Part shown: positions 45,278-58,180 of the stretch, one piece after another
Layout of the letters: every line of letters starts with the position of its first letter
Position numbering within the stretch: the stretch's first letter is position 1
Assembly: GCF_009733795.1 (NCBI RefSeq)
Contig: NZ_WNXX01000017.1
Span: forward strand, 16,918-80,917
Reading direction: 5' to 3'
Length of the DNA: 64,000 nucleotides
Source of the DNA: Actinotalea caeni
GTDB taxonomy: Bacteria > Actinomycetota > Actinomycetes > Actinomycetales > Beutenbergiaceae
The notes under the pieces: generated by a model
Database searches by the model: none
What the model saw: only the letters and a program-made list of their open reading frames with translations
What the model was told of the DNA's origin: nothing
Position numbers and translations under genes: made by a program

Positions 45278-45946
45278 TCAGTCGCCGAGATCCTCGTAGA
45301 CGAAGGCGGGGATCGCGTCCGCGACCTGGGCGAGGAGGGTGGCCCGTCGCAGCACCTCGTCCGCGGCGGGGACGCCGGGCCGGACGCTGATCAGGTGGTC
45401 GCCGATCGCCTGCACCGTCGCGTCGTCGGGCAGCTGCTGCACGAGGGCGATCACCCGCGGCGTGAGCACGGCGTGGGCGTGCCGGTCGTCGTCGGTGCGG
45501 ATGTCGCGCGCCTGGTTGAACGCGCTCGACTCGACGTCGACGTGCGAGGCGGTGACGCCGTCGCCGACCACGTTGATGGTCGGCAGCGACCCCGGCAGTC
45601 GCACCGCCACGAGCGAGTGGGCGATCCCGGAGGTCGTCGAGCGCGCGCGCCACGCACCGCGGGTGGTCGCCCAGCCGCGGCCGTCGGTGCGAGCCGCGAG
45701 GGCCTCGCGTCCCTCGGTCCGCCACCGCACCACCCCGCTCGCTCGCCTGACGAGCCCGGTCAGCCCCAGCCGCCGCAGCAGCTCCGGCCCGGGCGGGCCA
45801 GCCGCGAACGGGGCCCGCCCGGCGACGATGTCGGTGTCCGCCGAGGAGCCGCTCGCCCGGCGCGCGAGGACGACCGCTGCGACCACCGCGACGAGCGCAC
45901 CCCCGACAGCGACCACGAGCACGGGGACCAGCCATGTCGTCTGCAT
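45278..45946 (-). CDS. Hypothetical single-pass membrane protein
   Basis: 222 residues. The N-terminal membrane segment is WLVPVLVVAVGGALVAVVAAVVLA, then a small disordered stretch and a soluble part with no recognised family. The C-terminal half (VVGDGVTASHVDVESSAF, LTPRVIALVQQLPDDATVQAIGD) looks ordered. The cytoplasmic side probably holds the soluble domain. It is convergent with ppx (1-bp gap). ATG at 45946. Confidence 0.72.
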   Translation of the reverse strand: MQTTWLVPVLVVAVGGALVAVVAAVVLARRASGSSADTDIVAGRAPFAAGPPGPELLRRLGLTGLVRRASGVVRWRTEGREALAARTDGRGWATTRGAWRARSTTSGIAHSLVAVRLPGSLPTINVVGDGVTASHVDVESSAFNQARDIRTDDDRHAHAVLTPRVIALVQQLPDDATVQAIGDHLISVRPGVPAADEVLRRATLLAQVADAIPAFVYEDLGD

Positions 45947-46008
45947 GGGTCACGATCGTGCCATGCGCGGTCGTCGCTGCCGGGGGTGCAGGGATCGTCG
46001 AGGACGTC

Positions 46009-47460
46009 CTACTCGAGCCAGATGTAGCGCGCGATCAGCAGCGCGGCGAGGAGGTACAGCAGCCAGCTGCTCTCCTTGAACCGGCCGGTGAAGACCTTGA
46101 TCAGGGCGTAGGAGATGATGCCGAACGAGACGCCGTTCGCGATCGAGTACGTGAACGGCATCGTCACGATCGTGAGGAACGCCGGCACACCCTCGGAGAC
46201 GTCGCTCCAGTCGATCCCCTTGACGCCCTCCATCATGAGCGCACCGACGAGGATGAGGGCCGGCGACGTCGCCGCGCTCGGCACCGCGCCGACCAGCGGC
46301 CAGAAGAACATCGCCACGACGAACAGACCACCGGTGGTGACCGCCGTCAGGCCGGACCGGCCGCCCTCCTCGACACCGGCCGCGGACTCGACGTACGCCG
46401 TCGTCGTCGAGGTGCCCATCGCGGCGCCGAAGATGGCGGCGAGGCCGTCCATCGAGAACAGCGTCTTGGCGCGTGGCATGTCGCCCTTCTCGTCGATGAA
46501 GCCTGCACGGTGCGCCAGGCCGGTCAGCGTGCCGGTCGCGTCGAAGAAGTCGACGACGAAGAACGTGAGGATCACGGTGATCGCCGAGGTGACCAGCATG
46601 CCGGGGCTCACGTCGAGGTGGCCCGGGTTGAACAGCCCGCCGAAGTCCATCTGGAAGGCGAGGTCGCCGGGCCAGAACGGCAGCGCGACGATGCCGTCGC
46701 CGAAACCCGCGAACGGCACCAGGTTGTCGCCGTCGACGTAGACCGCCAGCCGGAAGACGATCGCGATCGCGGTCGTGGCGAGGATGCCCCACAGGATCGC
46801 GCCGGTGACCTTGAGCTTCATGAGGATCGCCGTGATGACGAGGCCGAGCAGCGCCAGCCACACGGTGGGCGAGCCGAAGTCGCCGAGCGCGACGGCCGTG
46901 GCGTCGTTCGCGACGACGATGCCCGCGTTCTTCATGCCGATCAGCGCCAGGAACGCGCCGATGCCCGCGGTGATGGCGAGCTTGAGCGACATCGGCAGCG
47001 CCTGCACGATCGCCTTGCGGGCGCCGATGACGCTGAGGACGACGAACAGCACGCCCGAGATGAACACCGCGGCCAGCGCCTGCTGCCACGTGTAGCCCAT
47101 GCCGATGACGACCGTGAACGCGAAGAACGCGTTCAGGCCCATGCCGGGCGCCTGCGCGAACGGGTAGCGGGCCACGATGCCCATCACCAGCGACCCGAAC
47201 GCCGCCGCGATGCACGTGACGATGACCAGCTGCGTGAAGACGTTGGAGACGCCGTCGATCTCGATCGCGTTCGAGAGCACGTCCGGGTTGACGAAGATGA
47301 TGTAGCTCATCGCCAGGAAGGTCGTGAGCCCGGCGCGCAGCTCGCGCGGCACGGTCGAGCCGTGCTTGGTGATCTCGAAGAACCGGTCGACGAACGAGGT
47401 CGGCCTCGGTTCGGCCGTCTCCTGCTCCTCTGGCTGGGTCGTCTCGGTGCGTGTTGCCAT
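46009..47460 (-). CDS. NCS2-type purine permease (AzgA-like)
   Basis: A 483-residue membrane transporter of the AzgA/GhxP branch of NCS2: EITKHGSTVPRELRAGLTTFLAMSY, PGMGLNAFFAFTVV (family motif), GIGAFLALIGMKNAGIV, and FFDATGTLTGLAHRAG with the conserved D-x-T-G. These carry hypoxanthine, guanine or adenine with protons. It lies downstream of guaD on the same strand (120-bp gap), so it probably imports the substrate for the purine-degradation enzymes. ATG at 47460 with AGGAG 6 nt upstream. Confidence 0.92.
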   Translation of the reverse strand: MATRTETTQPEEQETAEPRPTSFVDRFFEITKHGSTVPRELRAGLTTFLAMSYIIFVNPDVLSNAIEIDGVSNVFTQLVIVTCIAAAFGSLVMGIVARYPFAQAPGMGLNAFFAFTVVIGMGYTWQQALAAVFISGVLFVVLSVIGARKAIVQALPMSLKLAITAGIGAFLALIGMKNAGIVVANDATAVALGDFGSPTVWLALLGLVITAILMKLKVTGAILWGILATTAIAIVFRLAVYVDGDNLVPFAGFGDGIVALPFWPGDLAFQMDFGGLFNPGHLDVSPGMLVTSAITVILTFFVVDFFDATGTLTGLAHRAGFIDEKGDMPRAKTLFSMDGLAAIFGAAMGTSTTTAYVESAAGVEEGGRSGLTAVTTGGLFVVAMFFWPLVGAVPSAATSPALILVGALMMEGVKGIDWSDVSEGVPAFLTIVTMPFTYSIANGVSFGIISYALIKVFTGRFKESSWLLYLLAALLIARYIWLE

Positions 47461-47580
47461 GGGTGCTCCTGTGCAGAACGGTGCGGTGCCGGGGGCCCGG
47501 TGGCCGCAGACTAGTGCCCCTCCAGGTGTGGTCGTCGCCGTCGTCCGTGACGGCGACGTGCCGTGCGTGACGCCTCTCGT

Positions 47581-48909
47581 CTACGGGTGGGTCACGGCAG
47601 GGGCCGGGTGTCGGTCGGGGGTGCCCGGGGCGGCGCCGCCGACCCAGACCGAAGCGATGTCGGCCGGGGTCCCCAGCACGAACACCTTCGCGACGGCGTC
47701 GTCCGCGGACTCCGCGTGACGCAGCGCGACATCGAGGGTGCTGCCGGCGGTCGGCCGGACGAGCACCGCGTCCATCTGCATGCCGACGCCGAGGTGACCG
47801 ACGTCGTCGAGCCCGAGCGCCTCCGCACCGGCGCGAGTCGCCAGGTGCAGCAGGTCGGCGGGCTGCAGCGGCAGCCCTGCCTCGCCGAGCAGCTGCTGGG
47901 CGAAGTACGCCTGCAGCCCCTCCTTCATGAGGCAGAAGCCGGTGCCGCCGCCCACGTCGGACCCCAGCGCCACCCGCACCCCGGCCTCGACGTGACGCCG
48001 CAGCGGGAACAGGCCCGACCCCAGCGCCGCGTTCGACGTGGGGCAGTGCGCGACGGCCGCACCGGTCTCGGCGAGCCGCGCGAGCTCGCGGTCGGTCGGG
48101 TGGACGTCGTGGGCGAAGACCGAGGTGCGGCGCACCAACCCGTGCCGGTCGTAGGTGTCGAGGTAGTCGCGGGTGCCCGGGAACAGCTCGGCGACGGTGG
48201 CGACCTCGCGCGGGTTCTCGTTGATGTGGGTGGTGAAGACGCTGCCCTCCACCGCGTCGAGCAGGGCGGCGCTGCTCGCGAGCAGCTCCTCGCCCGCGGC
48301 CAGGCTGAACCGCGGGGTGACGGCGTAGCGCAGCCGTCCGCGCCCGTGCCAGCGGCCGGCGAGGTCGAGACCCTGCCGGAACGCCGTCTCGGCGTCCGTG
48401 TGCAGCTCCGGCCGCAGCAGCCGGTCCCCGGTGACCAGCCCGGCGGCGATCCGCAGCCCGGTCGGCTCCGCGGCCGCGAACAGGGCGTCGACGGCGTCGG
48501 CGAAGTGCGCGCCGAACACCAGGGCCGTCGTCGTGCCGGCCGAGGCGAGCCCGGTGAGCAGCTCGCCGGCGACCTCCTCGGCGTAGCCGCGGTCGGCCAT
48601 GCGGGCCTCCTCGGGCAGCGCACGGTGCTCGAGCCAGTCGAGCAGCGGCCGGCCGAGCCCGCCGATCACCCGCACCTGCGGCAGGTGGACGTGGGTGTCG
48701 ACGAAGCCGGGCAGCATCAACCCGTCGCGCACGTCGACGACATCGGCGCCGCCGGCCTCGGGCGAGCCCGCGACCTGCGACCACGGCCCGCGCGCCACGA
48801 TGACGCCGTCGCGCACGAGCAGCGCGGCGTCGTCGTCCGCTCGCAGCCGCGCGGCGCCCAGCGGCCCGGTCGGGGCGTCGACGACGCGGGCGCGGAACAG
48901 CGTGGACAT
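47581..48909 (-). CDS. guaD: Guanine deaminase
   Basis: GuaD turns guanine into xanthine, the substrate of xanthine dehydrogenase encoded upstream. 442 residues, amidohydrolase superfamily. Zinc ligands: LPGFVDTHVHLPQ (HxH), FTTHINENPRE (His), SVFAHDVHPTD (His) and RVALGSDVGGGTGF (Asp). HCPTSNAALGSGLFPL is a substrate-loop signature. The ATG at 48909 overlaps the xdhC stop (ATGA). Confidence 0.94.
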   Translation of the reverse strand: MSTLFRARVVDAPTGPLGAARLRADDDAALLVRDGVIVARGPWSQVAGSPEAGGADVVDVRDGLMLPGFVDTHVHLPQVRVIGGLGRPLLDWLEHRALPEEARMADRGYAEEVAGELLTGLASAGTTTALVFGAHFADAVDALFAAAEPTGLRIAAGLVTGDRLLRPELHTDAETAFRQGLDLAGRWHGRGRLRYAVTPRFSLAAGEELLASSAALLDAVEGSVFTTHINENPREVATVAELFPGTRDYLDTYDRHGLVRRTSVFAHDVHPTDRELARLAETGAAVAHCPTSNAALGSGLFPLRRHVEAGVRVALGSDVGGGTGFCLMKEGLQAYFAQQLLGEAGLPLQPADLLHLATRAGAEALGLDDVGHLGVGMQMDAVLVRPTAGSTLDVALRHAESADDAVAKVFVLGTPADIASVWVGGAAPGTPDRHPAPAVTHP

Positions 48910-49715
48910 CAGGTGCTCGCCTTCTGGAGGGTGCGGAGGAGGTCGGCGGCGACGCTGACGGCGATGACCGCCGGCTGCTTGCCGGTGATGTCACCGACGC
49001 CGATCGGGCAGGTGATGCGCTCGAGCGCGGCGTCGTCGTGTCCGGCGGCGTGCAGCCGCACGCGGAACCGGGCCCACTTGGCGCGCGACCCGATGAGCCC
49101 GATCGAGCCGAGCGGGCGTCGCAGCGCGGCGTCGCAGATCGCGATGTCCTCGGCGTGGTCGTGGGTGAGCACCAGCACGTGCGCGTCCTCGGGCAGCAGG
49201 TCGCCGGCGAGCACCGACTCCGGCGCCGGCGGGTGATGGAACCGCACCGAGGCGCTGCCGCCCTGGAGGTCGGCGCGCTGCTCGGGCGTGAGGATCGTGG
49301 CGCGGGAGTCGACCAGGTGGAGGGCGACGTCGAGCCGGGAGACGATGCGGGCGAGCTCGTGCCCGACGTGCCCGAGCCCGAAGACGGCGACCGTCGGCCG
49401 GACCCCGATCGGTTCGAGCAGCCCCCGCACCTGGCCGCCGCAGCACTGGCGGCCGTGCTCGGTGCTCGCGTGCTCGGTCAGACCGAACTCGACGACCTCG
49501 GGGCCCTCCGCGCGCTGCGCCAGCATCCCGCGTGCTCGCTCGACCGCGGTGATCTCCATGTTGCCGCCGCCGATGCTGCCCCAGGTGCTCGCCCCGGAGA
49601 CGACCATCTTCGTGCCGGCGTCGCGCGGCGCGTGCCCGCGCACCTCGATGACCGTGACCAGCACGTGCGCGACCCCCTCGGCGCGCAACGTCGCGACCGC
49701 CTCGACCCAGTCCAC
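48909..49715 (-). CDS. xdhC: XdhC-type molybdenum cofactor insertion chaperone
   Basis: A 268-residue XdhC/CoxI protein that binds sulfurated molybdenum cofactor and loads it into xanthine dehydrogenase. Motifs: VEVRGHAPRDAGTKMVV, TWGSIGGGNMEITAV, HGRQCCGGQVRGLLEP (Cys-Cys-Gly-Gly), then a Rossmann domain VAVFGLGHVGHELARIV, THDHAEDIAICDAAL and IGLIGSRAKWARFR. The GTG at 49715 starts one base after the xdhB stop. In operon with xdhA, xdhB and guaD. Confidence 0.93.
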   Translation of the reverse strand: MDWVEAVATLRAEGVAHVLVTVIEVRGHAPRDAGTKMVVSGASTWGSIGGGNMEITAVERARGMLAQRAEGPEVVEFGLTEHASTEHGRQCCGGQVRGLLEPIGVRPTVAVFGLGHVGHELARIVSRLDVALHLVDSRATILTPEQRADLQGGSASVRFHHPPAPESVLAGDLLPEDAHVLVLTHDHAEDIAICDAALRRPLGSIGLIGSRAKWARFRVRLHAAGHDDAALERITCPIGVGDITGKQPAVIAVSVAADLLRTLQKAST

Positions 49716-49716
49716 G

Positions 49717-53660
<3,944 letters not shown>

Positions 53661-53711
53661 GACCACTCCCATCGCGCGCGTCGTTGCTCGCGCATGGTTC
53701 GCAGTCGCCTT

Positions 53712-53743
53712 CCGCGGCTGGTTATCCATGCGAACAACCGCGG
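53712..53743. repeat. Imperfect inverted repeat upstream of xdhA
   Basis: CCGCGG-CT-GGTT (53712 onward) faces AACC-GCGG near 53736-53743. It lies about 70 bp upstream of the xdhA start, in the divergent spacer, and could be an operator. Confidence 0.35.
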
Positions 53744-53752
53744 CCTGCGGCG

Positions 53753-53758
53753 AGGCTA
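53753..53758 (-). promoter_or_regulatory. Candidate extended -10 box of xdhA (TGTAGCCT)
   Basis: On the minus strand TG-TAGCCT, with a weak TTCCCA 17 nt upstream. Predicts a leader of about 85 nt. Confidence 0.35.
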
Positions 53759-53893
53759 CACGCCCAGGCGACGGTTGGGAAGCCTTCAGTGGAAGTTCGA
53801 TTCCGCATCGTGACATCCACTTCCGACGCGCGTCGCGAGCAGGTCCCGCGGCGCACCGCTGCCGCCCACCCCGTGGGCGGCTAGCGTGGCGTG

Positions 53894-54745
53894 ATGGTCG
53901 ACCCGGCCCCGCTGCCGCACCCGCTCACCGGGCAGCCGTTCCCGTCGCCGGTGCCGCCGGGCACCGGCTGGCCCGGCGACCCGGCCGACGCCGGCACCCC
54001 GGTCGCCCGGAAGGAGCGCGACGTCGAGCGCCTGGCTCGGGGCAGCGACGCGCTGCCGGTCCTCGACGCCCGCAGCAGCGTGTGCGAGGCGTGCCCGCGG
54101 CTGGTGGAGTGGCGCGAGCACGTCGCGGTGACCAAGCGCCGCTCGTTCGCCGAACAGCCCTACTGGGGGCGGCCGGCACCCGGCTTCGGCGACGAGCGGC
54201 CCCGGCTGCTGCTGGTCGGGCTCGCCCCGGCGGCCAACGGGGCCAACCGCACCGGCCGCGTCTTCACCGGCGACCGCAGCGGCGACTGGCTGTTCGCCGC
54301 CCTGCACCGCACCGGGTACGCGACGCAGCCGACCTCGGTGCACGCCGGCGACGGGCTCGAGCTGCGCGACGCCCGGGTCGTGGCCGCCGTCCGCTGCGCG
54401 CCGCCCGACAACAAGCCGACGCCCGACGAGCGCCGCACCTGCGCCCACTGGCTGCACCGCGAGATCGAGCTGGTGACGCCGTCGGTGGCGGCCGTCGTCG
54501 CTCTCGGCGGCATCGCCTGGCAGGCGACGTTCGCCGCGCTCGGGGCGCTGGGGTGGGCCGTGCCGCGGCCGCGGCCGGCGTTCGGCCACGGCGTCGAGAT
54601 CGACGTCGTCTCGCCCGACGGCCGCCGCGTGCAGGTGCTCGGCTGCTATCACGTGTCGCAGCAGAACACCTTCACGGGCCGCCTCACCGAGGCGATGCTC
54701 GACGACGTGCTGCTGCGCGCGCGAGCGCTGGGGGAGCGGGGCTAG
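53894..54745 (+). CDS. Family 5 uracil-DNA glycosylase (UDGb)
   Basis: UDGb enzymes remove uracil and some deaminated or damaged bases, and carry a [4Fe-4S] cluster. About 283 residues. Cluster cysteines lie in [11 protein letters not shown] (CxxC) and [18 protein letters not shown]. Motif A is [28 protein letters not shown], lacking the polar Asp/Asn found in family 4, as expected for UDGb. Motif B is [18 protein letters not shown] at 53894 lies 6 nt after TAGCGT (53882-53887), so it is leaderless. High GC makes cytosine-deamination repair plausible as a need. Confidence 0.9.
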   Translation: MVDPAPLPHPLTGQPFPSPVPPGTGWPGDPADAGTPVARKERDVERLARGSDALPVLDARSSVCEACPRLVEWREHVAVTKRRSFAEQPYWGRPAPGFGDERPRLLLVGLAPAANGANRTGRVFTGDRSGDWLFAALHRTGYATQPTSVHAGDGLELRDARVVAAVRCAPPDNKPTPDERRTCAHWLHREIELVTPSVAAVVALGGIAWQATFAALGALGWAVPRPRPAFGHGVEIDVVSPDGRRVQVLGCYHVSQQNTFTGRLTEAMLDDVLLRARALGERG

Positions 54746-54794
54746 GTGTCCGATCACACACGCCATCGGGCGTGATGCGACATAGCCTGGAGGA

Positions 54795-56138
54795 GTGACC
54801 CCCCGCAAGGTACCCAGGATCCTCGTCCTCGGCGGCGGCTACGTCGGCCTGTACGCCGCGATGGCCCTGCGCAAGCGGCTCGGCCGGCGCGAGGCGGCCA
54901 TCGTCGTCGTCGACCCCCGCTCCTACATGACCTACCAGCCCTTCCTCCCGGAGGCGGCGGCCGGCAACCTCGAGCCACGTCACGTGGTGGTGCCGCTGCG
55001 GCGCACCCTCAAGGGCTGCACGATCCTCTCCGGGCGCGTGACGAGGCTGGAGCACGCCAACCGCGTCGCCGAGGTCACGCCGCTGGAGGGCGAGCCGTAC
55101 CGGGTCTCCTACGACCACGTCGTCACCTCCCTCGGCGCGGTCGCGCGCACGCTGCCGATCCCCGGGCTGGCCGAGTTCGGGCTCGGTTTCAAGCAGATCG
55201 AGGAGGCGATCGCGCTCCGCAACGCCGTGCTCGGCAAGATGGAGGCCGCCAGCTCGGTGTGGGACCCGGCGCTTCGCCGCCGGCTGCTCACCTTCACGTT
55301 CGTGGGCGGCGGTTTCGCCGGCATCGAGGCGCTCGGCGAGGTCGAGGACATGGCCCGCAACGCCTGCAAGGACTTCGACTCGATCCGCCCGGAGGACCTG
55401 CGGTTCGTGCTCATCGAGGCGATGGGCCGGATCCTGCCCGAGGTGGGCGAGGAGCTCGGCGGGTACGCGCTGGAGCAGCTGCGCGCCCGCGGCATCGACC
55501 TCAAGCTCAACACCCGTCTCGAGTCGTGCGTCGGCGGCCACATCGAGACCTCCGACGGCGACCGCTTCGAGAGCGACACGCTCGTCTGGACCGCCGGCGT
55601 CAAGGCCAACCCGGCGCTCAACGTCACCGACCTGCCGCTGGACGAGCGCGGTCGCGTCCGCACCAACGCCCAGCTGCAGGTGGTCGACGCCGACGGCCAG
55701 GTGATCGAGGGCGCGTGGGCGGCCGGCGACAACGCCGCCGTCCCGGACCTCACCGGCGAACCGGGTGCGCTGTGCGGACCGACGGCGCAGCACGCCGTCC
55801 GCCAGGGACGTCACCTCGGCGCCAACCTGGCCCGGCACATCCTCGGCGAGCCGCTCGAGGAGTACCGCCACGCGAACCTGGGCACGGTCGCCTCCCTCGG
55901 CCTCTACAAGGGCGTCGCGCAGACGTTCGGCATCAAGCTCCGCGGCCCGCTCGCGTGGTTCATGCACCGCACGTACCACATGTGGGCGATGCCGACCCTG
56001 AACCGCAAGGTCCGCATCATCCTCGACTGGACGACGGCGCTGCTGTTCCGCCGCGAGATGGTCGCGCTCGGCAGCTTCTCCTCACCCCGCGCCGAGTTCG
56101 TCGCCGCGGCCGCCGGCGACCAGCCCCGCCACCAGTAG
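54795..56138 (+). CDS. ndh: Type II NADH:quinone dehydrogenase
   Basis: A 447-residue single-subunit membrane-attached flavoprotein that passes electrons from NADH to quinone without pumping protons. FAD binding is ILVLGGGYVGLYAAMALRKRL, NADH binding is FTFVGGGFAGIEALGEVED, and GAWAAGDNAAVPD is the second FAD loop. AQHAVRQGRHLGANLA is the quinone-side segment. The C-terminal amphipathic helices include the LAWFMHRTYHM region. The GTG at 54795 has TAGCCT (54783-54788) 6 nt upstream and also GGAGGA just before it. It ends 2 bp before repeat cluster C. Confidence 0.93.
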   Translation: MTPRKVPRILVLGGGYVGLYAAMALRKRLGRREAAIVVVDPRSYMTYQPFLPEAAAGNLEPRHVVVPLRRTLKGCTILSGRVTRLEHANRVAEVTPLEGEPYRVSYDHVVTSLGAVARTLPIPGLAEFGLGFKQIEEAIALRNAVLGKMEAASSVWDPALRRRLLTFTFVGGGFAGIEALGEVEDMARNACKDFDSIRPEDLRFVLIEAMGRILPEVGEELGGYALEQLRARGIDLKLNTRLESCVGGHIETSDGDRFESDTLVWTAGVKANPALNVTDLPLDERGRVRTNAQLQVVDADGQVIEGAWAAGDNAAVPDLTGEPGALCGPTAQHAVRQGRHLGANLARHILGEPLEEYRHANLGTVASLGLYKGVAQTFGIKLRGPLAWFMHRTYHMWAMPTLNRKVRIILDWTTALLFRREMVALGSFSSPRAEFVAAAAGDQPRHQ

Positions 56139-56140
56139 CG

Positions 56141-56416
56141 GTTTCACCGCACTTTGCAACACCGGCGACTTTCACCGCACTTTGCAACACCGGCGACTTT
56201 CACCGCACTTTGCAACACCGGCGACTTTCACCGCGCTTTGCAACGTGATCGGCGGCGCCCCGAGCGACCGTGCCAGCGTGCGGCGCGGCGCGGTGCCGTG
56301 AGACGAGGGCAGGGCAACACGTGCGGTGAGATTCGCCCGTGTTGCAAAGTGCGGTGAAACCAGCCCGTGTTCCACAGTGCGGTGAAACCTGCCCGTGTTC
56401 CAAAGTGCGGTGAAAG
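56141..56416. repeat. Inverted tandem array, repeat cluster C
   Basis: Four direct 28-bp units (20-nt core TTTCACCGCACTTTGCAAC plus a constant 8-nt spacer ACCGGCGA) start at 56141, 56169, 56197 and 56225. Four inverted units, also spaced 28 bp, start at 56313 (degenerate), 56341, 56369 and 56397. The arms are mirror-like around about 56279, with a 68-bp centre. It fills the 308-bp convergent spacer between ndh and the dpp operon; no real gene is seen there, and the frames running through it encode repeat peptides only. Confidence 0.9.
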
Positions 56417-56446
56417 TGGGCCGGTGGGCGGGGTGGGTGGGGGCCG

Positions 56447-58180
56447 CTACAGGCTGAGCTCCAACGACCGGCCGGGGATGGCGGCGAGGAGGCGCTGGGT
56501 GTAGGGCTCCTCGGGGGAGTCGAAGACGACGTCCGTCGGGCCCTGCTCGACGATCCTGCCCTTCTCCATGACGCAGGTGTGGTCGGCGATCTGCCGCACC
56601 ACCGCGAGGTCGTGGGAGATGAACAGGTAGGTCAGCCCCAGCCGCTCCTGCAGGTCCGCGAGCAGGTGCAGGATCTGCGACTGCACGATCACGTCGAGCG
56701 CCGACACCGCCTCGTCGCACACGACGACGTCGGGCTGCAGGGCCAGGGCGCGGGCGATCGCGACGCGCTGCCGCTGGCCGCCGGAGAGCTCGGCGGGGTA
56801 GCGGCGCGCCATCGCGGCGGGCAGCGCCACCTGGTCGAGCAGCTCGTAGACCCGCTGCGACCGGGTGCGGGCGTCGCCGTAGCCGTGCGCACGCAGCGGC
56901 TCCTCGATCGTGCGGAACACCGTGAACAGCGGGTCCAGCGAGGAGTACGGGTCCTGGAACACCGGCTGCACGCGCCGCCGGAACGCGATCTCGTCGGCCT
57001 GGCGCCGCGCGTCGACCTCCTGGCCCTCGAGCAGCACGCGGCCCGAGGTCGGCTCCAGCAGGTGCAGCAGCATCCGCGCGACCGTCGACTTGCCCGAGCC
57101 GGACTCGCCGACGATCGCGACCGTGCGGCCGCGCGGCATGTCGAAGCTGACGTCGTCGACCGCGACGACGTCGGGCTCGCGCCCGAACAGGCCGCGCCGG
57201 GCCCCCGGGAAGACCTTGCGGAGGTTCTCGACCCGGATCAGCGGGGGCTCGTCGGTCCCGGTCTCGTGGCCGTCGGTGCGAGCGAGCAGGTCGTCGCCCT
57301 CGACGGCGTCCTCCGCACCCGTCTGCTTGGCGATCTCGATGCGTCGCGAGGCCAGCGACGGCGCTGCGGCGAGCAGCCGCTTGGTGTACTCGTGGGTCGG
57401 TTCCCGCAGCAGCGTGAGCGCCGGCCCGGACTCCACCAGCTCGCCCCGGTACATCACCAGCACGTCCGACGCGCGGTCGGCCGCCAGACCGAGGTCGTGC
57501 GTGATGAGCATGACCGCGGTGCCGCGGGCCGCCGTCAGCTGCTCCATACGGTCGAGGACGACCTGCTGCACGGTGACGTCGAGCGCCGAGGTCGGCTCGT
57601 CGGCGACGAGCAGCTCGGGGGAGGCCGACAGGCCGATCGCGATCAGCGCGCGCTGCCGCATGCCGCCGGAGAACTGGTGCGGGTAGGCGGCGATGCGCTC
57701 CTCGGCCTGCCCGATGCCGGCCTCGGTCAGCAGCTCGACGGCGCGGTCCCGCGCCTCCTTGCCCGACGCGGTCCCGGTGTCCTCGAGCGTCTCGACCAGC
57801 TGGCGGCCGATCGTCGCTGTCGGGTTGAGGTTGGTCATCGGGTCCTGCGGCACCAGGCCCAGCACGCGGCCACGCAGCCGCTGCAGCCGTCGCTGCGAGA
57901 GCCCCAGCAGCGACTGCCCGTCGAGCGTGACCGATCCGGCGGTGACCCGGCCGTTGCGCGGCAGCAGCCCCAGCACGGCGGCGGCGACCGTCGACTTGCC
58001 GGAGCCAGACTCGCCGACGATCGCGACCGTCTGCCCGGCGCGGACGTCGAAGCTGACGCCGCTGACCGCGACCACCGGGCCGGCGTCGGTCGTGAACGTG
58101 ACCTCGAGGTCGCGCACCTGCAGCAGCGCGGGCGCCTCGTCGTCGCGTGGTGTGGTCACCGCGTCGTCCTGCGCGCTCAT
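56447..58180 (-). CDS. Peptide ABC transporter, fused double ATP-binding protein (DppD-DppF)
   Basis: 577 residues with two complete ABC ATPase halves. First half: Walker A AIVGESGSGKSTVAAAVLG, signature QFSGGMRQRALIA, Walker B LLVADEPTSALD, and the oligopeptide C-terminal motif EPTHEYTKRLLAA. Second half: AIVGESGSGKSTVARMLLH, VFQDPYSSLDP, ELSGGQRQRVAIARAL, VVCDEAVSALD, and EEPYTQRLLAAIP. The second Walker B has Glu-Ala in place of Glu-Pro, a minor change. It powers the adjacent DppB/DppC permeases. It overlaps dppC by 4 bp. ATG at 58180. Confidence 0.93.
   Translation of the reverse strand: MSAQDDAVTTPRDDEAPALLQVRDLEVTFTTDAGPVVAVSGVSFDVRAGQTVAIVGESGSGKSTVAAAVLGLLPRNGRVTAGSVTLDGQSLLGLSQRRLQRLRGRVLGLVPQDPMTNLNPTATIGRQLVETLEDTGTASGKEARDRAVELLTEAGIGQAEERIAAYPHQFSGGMRQRALIAIGLSASPELLVADEPTSALDVTVQQVVLDRMEQLTAARGTAVMLITHDLGLAADRASDVLVMYRGELVESGPALTLLREPTHEYTKRLLAAAPSLASRRIEIAKQTGAEDAVEGDDLLARTDGHETGTDEPPLIRVENLRKVFPGARRGLFGREPDVVAVDDVSFDMPRGRTVAIVGESGSGKSTVARMLLHLLEPTSGRVLLEGQEVDARRQADEIAFRRRVQPVFQDPYSSLDPLFTVFRTIEEPLRAHGYGDARTRSQRVYELLDQVALPAAMARRYPAELSGGQRQRVAIARALALQPDVVVCDEAVSALDVIVQSQILHLLADLQERLGLTYLFISHDLAVVRQIADHTCVMEKGRIVEQGPTDVVFDSPEEPYTQRLLAAIPGRSLELSL

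Noticed and set aside
45950..48994. Very long minus-strand frame of 1014 codons
   Set aside because: Shadow of the purine permease and guaD in another frame.
56141..56416. CRISPR array
   Set aside because: The repeats are 20 nt with constant 8-nt spacers and the second half is inverted. CRISPR spacers are 25-40 nt and variable, and there are no cas genes.
56172..56720. Frames through repeat cluster C (for example a 182-codon minus frame)
   Set aside because: They encode only repeat-derived peptides and run into the antisense of the ABC ATPase gene.
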